Assembly: GCA_020161245.1 (NCBI GenBank)
Contig: JAIUOK010000034.1
Span: forward strand, 1 to 53,176
Reading direction: 5' to 3'
Length of the DNA: 53,176 nt
Source: Actinomycetota bacterium
Lineage (GTDB): Bacteria; Actinomycetota; Actinomycetes; S36-B12; CAIYMF01
In this document: positions 1-11,815 of the stretch, in pieces
Numbering within the stretch: the first letter of the stretch is position 1
Layout of the letters: each line of letters begins with the position of its first letter
Made by a program: the position numbers and the translations under genes
The notes under the pieces: generated by a model
What the model saw: only the letters and a program-made list of their open reading frames with translations
Databases searched by the model: none
Told to the model about the DNA's origin: nothing

Positions 1-10
1 GGCTGCCGAC

Positions 11-3042
<3,032 letters not shown>

Positions 3043-3062
3043 CCGAGGCCGCCCGGCCCGCA

Positions 3063-3068
3063 TAGACT
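3063..3068 (+). promoter_or_regulatory. -10 box of leaderless guaA promoter
   Basis: TAGACT ends 7 nt before the guaA ATG at 3076, which puts the expected transcription start at or next to the start codon. No Shine-Dalgarno is visible. The same spacing recurs at many genes in this window. Confidence 0.6.
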
Positions 3069-3075
3069 GCGCCGC

Positions 3076-4650
<1,575 letters not shown>

Positions 4651-4666
4651 CCCCGATCCGGTAGCC

Positions 4667-4691
4667 GATCCGCGCGGCAGAGCGCGCGATC
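4667..4691 (+). terminator. Hairpin after guaA
   Basis: GATC-CGCGC pairs with GCGCG-c-GATC: 9 bp with one bulged C and a 6-nt loop, 16 nt past the guaA stop. There is no T tract, as is common for actinobacterial terminators. Confidence 0.4.
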
Positions 4692-4745
4692 CGACTCCCA
4701 GATCGCGGGATGACCCGGCAGGGCGAGAAATCTGGCGCGCAGCCG

Positions 4746-4773
4746 TTGACACCGGCGTCGTGGCTGGTGCAGT
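4746..4773 (+). promoter_or_regulatory. Sigma-70-type promoter of the beta-glucosidase gene
   Basis: A perfect -35 TTGACA (4746-4751) is followed after 16 nt by a weak -10 TGCAGT (4768-4773). The downstream element runs into the CebR-like palindrome, so a bound repressor would block RNA polymerase. Confidence 0.55.
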
Positions 4774-4791
4774 GTGGGAGCGCTCCCACAC
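4772..4791 (+). promoter_or_regulatory. CebR-like LacI-family operator
   Basis: GTGTGGGAGCGCTCCCACAC is a perfect 20-bp palindrome. Its core TGGGAGCGCTCCCA is the operator known for CebR, the cellobiose/cello-oligosaccharide repressor of streptomycetes. It overlaps the promoter of the GH1 beta-glucosidase. The LacI-family gene beyond that enzyme is the obvious candidate repressor. Confidence 0.85.
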
Positions 4792-4853
4792 GGCGGGCGG
4801 ACGGAACCCTCGGGCTGAGGGGGGATCGTCCCCGCGTCGTGCGGGGCGCTTGA

Positions 4854-4896
4854 GTGGTGGCCGGTCCGGGACGAGGGAGCCCCGACCGGCCACCAC
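4854..4896 (+). repeat. Strong hairpin in the beta-glucosidase leader
   Basis: GTGGTGGCCGGTC (4854-4866) pairs perfectly with GACCGGCCACCAC (4884-4896). After one C-C mismatch, three more G-C pairs extend the stem. No T tract follows. It lies between promoter/operator and start codon, so it could attenuate transcription, protect the mRNA, or be a leftover terminator of a lost upstream gene. Confidence 0.7.
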
Positions 4897-5002
4897 CCAC
4901 GTGCGGGGACGGCACGATGGGTCCGGACCCCGGCGAGCCCGCCCGGGTCCTCGGCACGACGCGACCGGCATTCACGGGCCGGCCGCCAGGAGGATCAGCT
5001 AC

Positions 5003-6394
5003 GTGAGCACCGTGGGCACCGGCCGCCGCTTCCCCCAGGGCTTCGTGTGGGGCGCCGCCACCGCCGCCTTCCAGATCGAGGGCGCGAGCACCGAGGACGG
5101 CCGCGGCCGCTCCATCTGGGACACGCTCTGCGAGCGCCCGGGAGCGATCCTCGATGGCTCCGACGGAACAGTCGCCTGCGACCACTACCACCGCTGGCCT
5201 GCCGACCTCGACCTGCTGCGCTCGCTCGGGCTGTCGGCCTACCGGTTCTCGATCTCGTGGCCGCGGATCAAGCCGCAGGGCAACGGCGTCATCGAGGAGC
5301 GCGGCCTCGAGTTCTACGACCGCCTCGTCGACGGCATGCTGGAGCGCGGTATCGAGCCCTACGCGACGCTCTACCACTGGGACCTGCCGCAGGCCCTCGA
5401 GGACAAGGGCGGCTGGACCAACCGAGACACGGCGTACCGATTCGCCGAGTACGCCGCCGTCGTGCAGCACCGGCTCGGCGACCGCGTGCGCAAGTGGGCC
5501 ACGATGAACGAGCCGTGGTGCTCGGCGTTCCTCGGCTACGCCTCCGGCGAGCACGCGCCCGGGATCACCGACCCGGTCGCGGCGGTGACGGCGTCGCACC
5601 ACCTGCTGCTGGCCCACGGCCTCGCTGCCGAGGTGCTGCACGGCGGACGCCGTCCGGCCGAGGTCGGCATCGTGCCCAACCTCTACCGCGTCACCCCGCA
5701 GACCGGCACCGAGCGCGACGTCGAGGCCGCCCGCCGGATGGACGGCATGCAGAACCGCTGGTTCCTCGACCCCGTCCTCAAGGGCGAGTACCCCGCCGAC
5801 GTCGTCGCCGACCTCGCGCACATCACCGACCTGTCGTTCGTCAAGGACGGCGACCTCGGGACCATCAGCGCGCGTCTGGACTGGCTGGGCGTCAACTACT
5901 ACTCGTCGTGGATCGTCCGCGGCCTCGACGCCCCGCGCGTGCCGGGCCCCGGCGAGCGGCCGACGCCGTGGGTGGGCACGGACGACGTCGAGATCGTCCC
6001 CAACGGCGAGCAGACCACGCACATGGGCTGGGACATCGAGCCGAGCGGCCTCACCGACACCCTCGTGCGGCTGTCGCAGGACTACCAGCCGCTGCCGATC
6101 TACATCACCGAGAACGGCTCGGCGTGGGACGACGTCCTCGAGGACGGCGCCGTGCACGACCACCCGCGCATCGACTACCTCGAGCAGCACGTCGCCGCGA
6201 TCCACGACGCGATCGACAGGGGAGTGGACGTCCGCGGCTACTTCGCGTGGTCGCTGCTCGACAACTTCGAGTGGGCCTTCGGCTACACGCGCCGGTTCGG
6301 GCTGGTGCATGTCGACTACGGCACGCAGGAGCGCGTGGTGAAGGCCAGCGGCCGGCACTACGCGGCCATCGCGGCCGAGAACGGCCTCGCCTGA
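5003..6394 (+). CDS. Beta-glucosidase, glycoside hydrolase family 1
   Basis: Hydrolyses cellobiose and other short beta-glucosides to glucose; cytoplasmic (no signal peptide). 463 residues, normal for GH1. The acid/base Glu is E170 in TMNEPW and the nucleophile is E370 in ITENGS; the QIEG and NYYSS sugar-site motifs are also present. GTG at 5003 is chosen because AGGAGG stands 9 nt upstream and the protein begins with the family's FPQGFVWGAATA. A 6-bp hairpin (6392-6406) overlaps the stop. It is probably repressed by the convergent LacI/CebR-like protein. In streptomycetes this enzyme (BglC) sits in an operon with the CebEFG transporter, which is absent here. Confidence 0.95.
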   Translation: MSTVGTGRRFPQGFVWGAATAAFQIEGASTEDGRGRSIWDTLCERPGAILDGSDGTVACDHYHRWPADLDLLRSLGLSAYRFSISWPRIKPQGNGVIEERGLEFYDRLVDGMLERGIEPYATLYHWDLPQALEDKGGWTNRDTAYRFAEYAAVVQHRLGDRVRKWATMNEPWCSAFLGYASGEHAPGITDPVAAVTASHHLLLAHGLAAEVLHGGRRPAEVGIVPNLYRVTPQTGTERDVEAARRMDGMQNRWFLDPVLKGEYPADVVADLAHITDLSFVKDGDLGTISARLDWLGVNYYSSWIVRGLDAPRVPGPGERPTPWVGTDDVEIVPNGEQTTHMGWDIEPSGLTDTLVRLSQDYQPLPIYITENGSAWDDVLEDGAVHDHPRIDYLEQHVAAIHDAIDRGVDVRGYFAWSLLDNFEWAFGYTRRFGLVHVDYGTQERVVKASGRHYAAIAAENGLA

Positions 6395-6477
6395 CCGATC
6401 CGGTCAGCCGCCGACGTGGGCGCTACGTCAGCCTCGACAGCACCCACGCCGGCGGTGGCTCACGTACCGGCCGAGGC

Positions 6478-7506
6478 CTAGGCGGATCCGCGCTCGACGA
6501 GACGGGTGGCGAGCACCTCGTGCACCGGGTCGGTGTCGGGGGAGGCCAGCTGCTGGAGCAGCAGCTCCGCCATCCGGCGGCCGATGTCGGCCATCGGCTG
6601 GGCGACGGTCGTGAGGCCGGGGGTGGATGCGCGCGCTGCGTCGGCGTCGTCGAAGCCCACCACTGCGACGTCGTCGGGCACCGACCGGCCGGCCTCCGCC
6701 AGCGTCTGCAGCGCACCGAGGGCCATGAGGTCGTTGGCGACGAACACTCCGTCGAGATCGGGCACGCGCTCGAGCAGCGCGCGCATCGCCGCCGCGCCGC
6801 TGGCGGGGCTGAAGTCGCCGGCCTCGACCATGGCCTCGGTGCGCTCCAAGCCGGCCGCGTCGAGCGCGTCCTGCCACCCGAGCCGACGGTCGTGGCCGGC
6901 CGCCATGTCGAGGGGGCCGGTGATGTGCACGACGCGTCGCCGGCCTCGGCCGAGCATGTGGTCGGTAGCGAGGCGGGCCCCGCCGCGGTTGTCGGCGTCG
7001 ACGTACCAGACCTTCGACTCGCCCTCGATCGGCACGCGGCCCGAGAACACCGCCGGCACGCGGACCCGCTCGATCCCGGCGACGAGCTCGGTGTCGCTGT
7101 GCCCGTGGATCACGAGCAGGCCGTCGAGGCGCATCGACGCGATCTCGACGATGCGGTCGCGCTCGCGGGCGTCGCCGGCCAGCGTGAGCACGAGCGCGAC
7201 GTCGGCCTCCGAGAGCGCGTCGTGCGCACCCCGCGACACCTCGGCGAAGTAGGGGTCGCTGAACAGGTGGTCGTTGGACTCGTTGACGACGAGGCCGACC
7301 AGCCCCGTGCGCCCGGTGACCAGCGACCGGGCCGACAGGTTCGGCCGGTAGTTGAGCTCGGCGGCGGCGGCGCGGACTGCGGCGATCGCGGACGGGCTGA
7401 CGTTGCTCGCGCCGGAGAGCACGCGGCTCGCGGTGCCGCGCGACACCCCGGCGAGCGCGGCCACCTGCTCGAGGGTGGGGCGCTGCGACCCGGTGCGCGC
7501 TGGCAT
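6478..7506 (-). CDS. LacI-family transcriptional regulator, CebR-like
   Basis: 342 residues. The N-terminal LacI helix-turn-helix begins TLEQVAALAGVSRGTASRVL (about 10-30) and has a hinge with NYRPNLSARSL. A periplasmic-binding-protein-like effector domain follows, ending with the usual VGFDDADAARASTPGLTTV. Start at 7506: ATG with CAGGAT 6 nt upstream and no ribosome site, so probably leaderless. It is convergent with the GH1 gene whose promoter carries a CebR-type operator. By analogy it should be released by cellobiose or a related sugar; this is inference from context, since the operator is not at its own promoter. Confidence 0.92.
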   Translation of the reverse strand: MPARTGSQRPTLEQVAALAGVSRGTASRVLSGASNVSPSAIAAVRAAAAELNYRPNLSARSLVTGRTGLVGLVVNESNDHLFSDPYFAEVSRGAHDALSEADVALVLTLAGDARERDRIVEIASMRLDGLLVIHGHSDTELVAGIERVRVPAVFSGRVPIEGESKVWYVDADNRGGARLATDHMLGRGRRRVVHITGPLDMAAGHDRRLGWQDALDAAGLERTEAMVEAGDFSPASGAAAMRALLERVPDLDGVFVANDLMALGALQTLAEAGRSVPDDVAVVGFDDADAARASTPGLTTVAQPMADIGRRMAELLLQQLASPDTDPVHEVLATRLVERGSA

Positions 7507-7576
7507 ACCCCGATCCTGCCAGCCCGGGCGTCCTGCATTCCTGCCGACCGTCGGTCCCGCACGGCAGTCTGGACGC

Positions 7577-8230
7577 ATGGCTCGCACGCACCTCGACGTC
7601 GTCCTCGAGCGGGGCGCCCAGCGCACCTTCGCGATCGCCGCGGCGTGGCCGGGCTGGGCACGCAGCGCCCGCACGCGCGACGGTGACGAGGCGGCCATCG
7701 AGGCGCTGGTGTCGTACGCGCCGCGGTACGCCGTCGTCGCCTCCCGGGCCGGCGTGCCGTTCCAGGCCGCGGCGGTGCCGCGCGTGGTCGACGCCGCCCC
7801 CGGTACCGCCACCACCGACTTCGGCGCCACCGATGTGCGGTTCCCGCAGGATGCTCCGGCGTCCGGGGCGAAGGCGGGCGCCGACCTCGAGCGCCAGGTC
7901 GCGCTCCTGCGAGCGGCGTGGGCGCTGTTCCACGAGGTCGCCGATGCCGCTCCCGAGGCGCTGGCCAAGGGGCCGCGGGGCGGCGGCCGCGACACCAGCG
8001 AGGTTGTGCGCCACGTCGTGGAGTCCGAGCGCAGCTATGTCCGCGGCATCGGGGTGAAGCAGAAGCCCTTCGACGTCCACGACGCCGCGCTGCGCGACGC
8101 GATGCGCGAGCAGACTGCTGCGGCACTGCTGGTGGACGACCCCGCATACCGGTGGCCCGCGCGGTACGCCCTGCGACGGATCGCCTGGCACGTGCTCGAC
8201 CACCTCTGGGAGATCGAGGACAAGTCCTAG
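7577..8230 (+). CDS. DinB-like (DfsB) protein with HicB-like N terminus
   Basis: 217 residues. The C-terminal half has the four-helix DinB look: VVRHVVESERSYVRG, then RRIAWHVLDHLWEIED, where the conserved His residues would bind metal in this superfamily. The first ~55 residues (a WPGWARSA segment followed by an EAAIEAL helix) resemble a HicB-type antitoxin fold. Such two-part proteins exist in actinobacteria, but their function is not established. The ATG at 7577 follows CAGTCT by 6 nt (likely leaderless), and the gene is divergent from the LacI regulator with only 70 bp between them. A strong bidirectional terminator follows. Confidence 0.75.
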   Translation: MARTHLDVVLERGAQRTFAIAAAWPGWARSARTRDGDEAAIEALVSYAPRYAVVASRAGVPFQAAAVPRVVDAAPGTATTDFGATDVRFPQDAPASGAKAGADLERQVALLRAAWALFHEVADAAPEALAKGPRGGGRDTSEVVRHVVESERSYVRGIGVKQKPFDVHDAALRDAMREQTAAALLVDDPAYRWPARYALRRIAWHVLDHLWEIEDKS

Positions 8231-8237
8231 CGACGGA

Positions 8238-8275
8238 CGACGGCGCCGGCATCCCGTGGGATGCCGGCGCCGTCG
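8238..8275. terminator. Bidirectional terminator hairpin
   Basis: An 18-nt arm (8238-8255) is exactly complementary to 8258-8275. In practice this gives about 17 bp around a CGTG loop. It lies between two convergent genes and serves both. Confidence 0.85.
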
Positions 8276-8289
8276 GGCGCAGGGCCAGA

Positions 8290-8520
8290 TCAGATCTGGT
8301 CGTCTGCAGGCACCCGCGCGGGGAACTGCTGCTCCTCGCGCTGATTGGCCTTGACCGCGGTGGCCACGCCCGCGCCGCCGAGGGCGACGAGGACGACGGG
8401 CCACACGAACCGGCCGTCGATGGACAGGTCGGTCACGGCCACGAGCAGGTAGCCGAGCGCCAGCACGGTGAAGACGAGGCCCGCGATGAGCGAGACCCAG
8501 TCGAGGTCATGACGTCGCAC
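8290..8520 (-). CDS. Small two-helix membrane protein of the PspC/LiaF-like module
   Basis: 76 residues with two predicted membrane helices (about 8-30 and 38-57) and a short charged C-terminal tail. The GTG start at 8520 lies 14 nt inside the upstream PspC/LiaF-like gene, so translation is probably coupled. No named family is recognised. Similar small proteins accompany PspC-LiaF pairs in actinobacteria, suggesting a role in envelope-stress sensing. Confidence 0.7.
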   Translation of the reverse strand: MRRHDLDWVSLIAGLVFTVLALGYLLVAVTDLSIDGRFVWPVVLVALGGAGVATAVKANQREEQQFPARVPADDQI

Positions 8521-9649
8521 GACGCACCTCCAGGGTTCCGAGACCGATCTGCGCGGTCAGGTCGACGTTCGTAGTGGTCACGGGGTCCGGGCCGTCGGCC
8601 GGCGCGGGGATCCCGAAGACGGTGGCGTCCATGTTCAGCCCGACGCCGGACTGCGGCTCCTTGCCGGGCAGGTCGACCTCGCCGGCCCCGATCGAGCCGT
8701 CGATGCGCACCGATGCGTCGGCGGGCAGCAGGACGATGAGCTCGCCGGCGCCGATGGAGACGTCGACGTTCGCGTCCCCGGCGGGCAGCTTGCGCAGGTC
8801 GAGGGTCGCGCTGCCGGCACCGAGGCTGTACGACTGCGACGCGCCGGTCGGCACCCAGGTGCGATCGCCGGCTCCGGAGCCGGTCCGGATGTCGCTGACG
8901 GCGGCCGCGCCCTGGACGAACAGGAGCATGACCAGCGCGGGTGCGATGAGCCAGCGGGCCCGGCCGCGCCAGGCGCCGACGAGCAGGCCCGCGCCGAGCA
9001 CGAGCAGGATCACCGAGGAGACGACGAGACCGCTGATGCTCACGCCGGCCGCGCCGAGGATCCCGAGCAGGCCGCCCGCGGCGATCGCCGCCGACAGCGT
9101 GATCCAGCCGAGGTAGCTGCGCGGCTCGGTGCGCGGCTGGGGCGCCACCGCGACCGGCGGGCCGTAGACCTGGCCGGTGGACGGGTCGATGTAGGTGCCG
9201 GTGCCGCCGGCCGCGTACGACGCCGGCACGTCGGACGGGCCGCCGACCGTCGCGTACTGCGGCGCGGCCTGCGGGGAGCCGACCGGCACCACATAGGCGG
9301 GGGTGTCGGGCATGAGCAGCCACGCGAGCAGGTAGGCCAGGATCAGCGCGCCGCCGGTGAAGACGGTGGCGACCACGACGAGGATGCGCAGCAGGGTCGC
9401 GTCGATCGCGAGGTTCTCGGCGAGGCCGCCGCAGACGCCGGAGATGACCCGGTCGTTGCGGCTGCGACGCAGCGGGCGCCGCACCGGCGGGTACGCCGGC
9501 GGCGGGTAGGGCGGCGGGTAGGACGCGCCGGGCGCGTACCCGCCGGGCTGGCTGGCGCCGGTCTGGCCGGTGGTGCCGGAGGAGCCGGGAGTGCTCTGCG
9601 AGCCGGCGTCGTCGGCCGGCTCGCCGGGGAGGGTCGGGTTCTCTGTCAT
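8507..9649 (-). CDS. PspC-domain / LiaF-like membrane protein
   Basis: 380 residues. A Pro/Gly/Tyr-rich cytosolic N terminus (1-57) is followed by a PspC domain (RVISGVCGGLAENLAID, about 66-115), which carries the first hydrophobic segment. Further membrane helices lie near 185-250. The C-terminal part (about 265-375) has the beta-rich, repetitive SIGAGEL / SIGAGEVDLPG pattern of LiaF-type sensors. In Bacillus, LiaF inhibits the LiaS kinase; here the divergent PspC-kinase and regulator are the expected partners. GGTAGG just upstream supports the ATG at 9649. Confidence 0.85.
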   Translation of the reverse strand: MTENPTLPGEPADDAGSQSTPGSSGTTGQTGASQPGGYAPGASYPPPYPPPAYPPVRRPLRRSRNDRVISGVCGGLAENLAIDATLLRILVVVATVFTGGALILAYLLAWLLMPDTPAYVVPVGSPQAAPQYATVGGPSDVPASYAAGGTGTYIDPSTGQVYGPPVAVAPQPRTEPRSYLGWITLSAAIAAGGLLGILGAAGVSISGLVVSSVILLVLGAGLLVGAWRGRARWLIAPALVMLLFVQGAAAVSDIRTGSGAGDRTWVPTGASQSYSLGAGSATLDLRKLPAGDANVDVSIGAGELIVLLPADASVRIDGSIGAGEVDLPGKEPQSGVGLNMDATVFGIPAPADGPDPVTTTNVDLTAQIGLGTLEVRRATS

Positions 9650-9696
9650 GGCACCTACCGTCGTCCGGCCGGCGCCCCCGCCGCATCGGGGAGCGC

Positions 9697-9772
9697 CCCT
9701 GAGACCACCCTGATCATGCCCGGGACGTACGCGGGGTGCCGACCCCGATGTGTCCCTGCCCCCGAGCAGGGA
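9697..9772. promoter_or_regulatory. Candidate response-regulator sites between pspC-like gene and kinase operon
   Basis: CCCTGA occurs twice in direct repeat exactly 11 bp apart (9697-9702, 9708-9713). A CGGGGT-N4-ACCCCG inverted repeat (9732-9747) and a TCCCTGC-N6-GCAGGGA inverted repeat (9753-9772) follow. One helical turn between copies suits a NarL-type dimer, so autoregulation by the adjacent regulator is plausible. Confidence 0.45.
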
Positions 9773-9782
9773 TCATGGACGC

Positions 9783-11036
9783 GTGAGCCTGCCCGTCCCG
9801 CCGCCGTCCCCTCCGTCGCCGTTCCTGCGGCCGGAGCGGCGCGCCGTCCGCCGCCGTCGCGGCCGGCTGCTGGGCGGCGTCTGCCGCGGCATCGCCGAGC
9901 ACATGGCGTGGGACGTCGGCTGGGTGCGCGTCGCGTTCGTGGTGATGGCTCTGCTGGGCGGGTTCGGCATCGCCCTGTACGCCGCCTACTGGGCCTGGCT
10001 GCCGCTGTCCGACGACGACCGTCCCGTGTCCGACGGGTCCGGCCGCGACCTCGCCGGCGTGCTCGGCCTGTCGGCTCTCGCTCTCGGCGTGGTGCTGCTG
10101 CTGTCCAGCCGCGGCATCGAGGTGTTCGGCTCCTGGGTCGTGCCGCTCATGCTCGCCGGTGCCGGCGTCGCAGTGCTGTGGCGGCAGTCCGACGACACGC
10201 GTCGCTCGCAGATCCTGTCCGAGGTGTCCTCGAGCGCTCGGCTCACCACGAACACCGCCCTGCGCAACGCCTTCCCGCGCATCGCGATCGGCCTCTCGCT
10301 CGTGGTGCTCGGGGCCTTCGGCGCACTGGCCGCCAACGGCGACGTGCTCGCGTCGCTGCGCGGCCTGGCCGCGGCGCTGCTCGCGCTGGCCGGCATCGCG
10401 CTGGTGCTCCTCCCGTTCGTGCTCGGCTGGTGGCGCGACGCCGCCGCCGAGCGCCGCGCGCGGATCCGTACCGAGGAGCGCGCCGAGGTGGCGGCGCAGG
10501 TGCACGACTCGGTGCTGCAGACCCTCACCCTGATCCAGCGGGCGGCGCACGACCCCGACGAGGTCACCCGGCTCGCGCGTACCGAGGAGCGGGCGCTGCG
10601 CCGCTGGCTCTATGCGCCCACCGGCGACGCGTCGCGCACCCTCGTCGCGGCGCTCGAGAGCGAGATCGCCGACGTCGAGGGCCGGTTCGCCTGCGCCGTC
10701 GACCTCGTGCCGGTCGGCGACGTGGCCCGCGACGACCGCGTGGACGCGCTCGTGGCTGCGGCGCGCGAGGCCGTCGTCAACGCAGCCAAGCACGCCGGCG
10801 GCACGATCTCGGTCTACGTCGAGTGCGGCCGCGACTCGGTCGAGGTGTTCGTCCGCGACCGCGGGCCCGGGTTCGACCCGGAGGCCGTGCCCGACGACCG
10901 GCTCGGCCTGCGCGAGTCGGTGCACGCCCGGATGGCCCGCGTCGGCGGCACCGCCACGGTCCGCTCGGCCCCCGGCGAGGGTGCCGAGGTCACGCTCGTC
11001 CTGCCCATGTCGCTCGGAGCGAGGAGCATCCCGTGA
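9783..11036 (+). CDS. PspC-domain sensor histidine kinase (NarL/LiaS type)
   Basis: 417 residues. An N-terminal PspC domain (GRLLGGVCRGIAEHMAWD, about 23-75) is followed by additional membrane helices to about residue 215. The phospho-acceptor H241 lies in VHDSVLQTL, typical of the HisKA_3 group. The HATPase_c domain has N-box NAAKHAGG (about 332), DRGPGFD and the GLRESV G-box. It probably senses envelope damage and phosphorylates the downstream regulator. GTG 9783 is chosen because GATCAT stands 6 nt before it; another in-frame GTG at 9750 would add 11 residues. It overlaps the regulator by GTGA. Confidence 0.9.
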   Translation: MSLPVPPPSPPSPFLRPERRAVRRRRGRLLGGVCRGIAEHMAWDVGWVRVAFVVMALLGGFGIALYAAYWAWLPLSDDDRPVSDGSGRDLAGVLGLSALALGVVLLLSSRGIEVFGSWVVPLMLAGAGVAVLWRQSDDTRRSQILSEVSSSARLTTNTALRNAFPRIAIGLSLVVLGAFGALAANGDVLASLRGLAAALLALAGIALVLLPFVLGWWRDAAAERRARIRTEERAEVAAQVHDSVLQTLTLIQRAAHDPDEVTRLARTEERALRRWLYAPTGDASRTLVAALESEIADVEGRFACAVDLVPVGDVARDDRVDALVAAAREAVVNAAKHAGGTISVYVECGRDSVEVFVRDRGPGFDPEAVPDDRLGLRESVHARMARVGGTATVRSAPGEGAEVTLVLPMSLGARSIP

Positions 11037-11695
11037 CCGACCAGCCGTCGTCCGTCGGCCCCCTGCGCGTCGTCCTCGTCGACGACCACCAGATGTTCCG
11101 GTCGGGGGTGCGCGCCGAGCTCGGCGGACGCGTCGACGTCGTCGGCGAGGCCGGCGACACCGACGAGGCGATCGCCGTCATCCATCGCCAGCGGCCCGAC
11201 GTCGTGCTGCTCGACGTCCACCTGCCGGGCGGCGGCGGTCGGGCAGTGCTCGACGCCTGCACGGCCGACCTGCCGGCCGTCCGGTTCCTGGCGCTGTCGG
11301 TGTCCGACGCGGCCGACGACGTCATCGGGGTGGTGCGCGGCGGGGCGCGCGGGTACGTCACCAAGAACATCAGCGGCGACGACCTCGTCGACGCCATCCG
11401 CCGGGTGGCCGACGGCGACGCCGTGTTCTCGCCGCGGCTGGCCGGCTTCGTCCTGGACGCGTTCTCCTCGGGAGCCGACGACCCGCTCGAGGTGGAGGGT
11501 CTCGACCAGCTGAGCCCGCGCGAGCGCGAGGTCATGCGGCTGATCGCCCGCGGCTACACCTACCGCGAGGTCGCGCGCGACCTCGTGCTGTCGGTGAAGA
11601 CGGTCGAGACCCATGTGTCCGCGGTGCTGCGCAAGCTGCAGCTGTCGAACCGGCACGAGCTCGCCCGCTGGGCCGCCGCCCGGCACCTCGTCTGA
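11033..11695 (+). CDS. NarL/LuxR-family response regulator
   Basis: 220 residues. Receiver domain with acidic pair D17/D18, phospho-acceptor D61 in LLDVHLPG, and Lys in GYVTKNI. The C-terminal LuxR helix-turn-helix has LSPREREVMRLIARG and SVKTVETHVSAVLRKL. GTG 11033 overlaps the kinase stop by 4 nt, so the two are translationally coupled. It is the output of the PspC-kinase, with likely targets in the divergent PspC/LiaF-like operon. A hairpin follows at 11733-11750. Confidence 0.93.
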   Translation: MTDQPSSVGPLRVVLVDDHQMFRSGVRAELGGRVDVVGEAGDTDEAIAVIHRQRPDVVLLDVHLPGGGGRAVLDACTADLPAVRFLALSVSDAADDVIGVVRGGARGYVTKNISGDDLVDAIRRVADGDAVFSPRLAGFVLDAFSSGADDPLEVEGLDQLSPREREVMRLIARGYTYREVARDLVLSVKTVETHVSAVLRKLQLSNRHELARWAAARHLV

Positions 11696-11732
11696 CCCGG
11701 TCCGCCCCGGCCGCGTCGCAACACCGTCCCGC

Positions 11733-11750
11733 TCCGCCCGCTTGGGCGGG
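11733..11750 (+). terminator. Hairpin after the response regulator
   Basis: CCGCCC (11734-11739) pairs with GGGCGG (11744-11749) around GCTT, and a T-G pair extends it. It is a short stem without a T tract, 38 nt past the stop. Confidence 0.4.
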
Positions 11751-11815
11751 TGCAGCGCGCCCCGACGGGCTAGGTTGCCGTGCCGGGGGAGACGCCGAAC
11801 ACGAGAGGGTGGGAC

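Larger units (their letters stand above)
4651..5002 (+). other. 352-bp intergenic region, guaA to beta-glucosidase
   Basis: No gene seen. It holds a weak guaA terminator (4667-4691), a TTGACA promoter with an overlapping 20-bp palindrome (4746-4791), a strong hairpin (4854-4896) and the AGGAGG ribosome site (4988-4993). The distance from operator to start codon (about 210 nt) is long for a simple leader. Confidence 0.7.

Noticed and set aside
4854..4896. Riboswitch upstream of the beta-glucosidase
   Set aside because: A single long stem without a conserved multi-junction core; it does not match a riboswitch class I know.
4760..5002. N-terminal extension of the beta-glucosidase upstream of 5003
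   Set aside because: It would be translated through the operator and hairpin and has no GH1 similarity; AGGAGG precedes GTG 5003.
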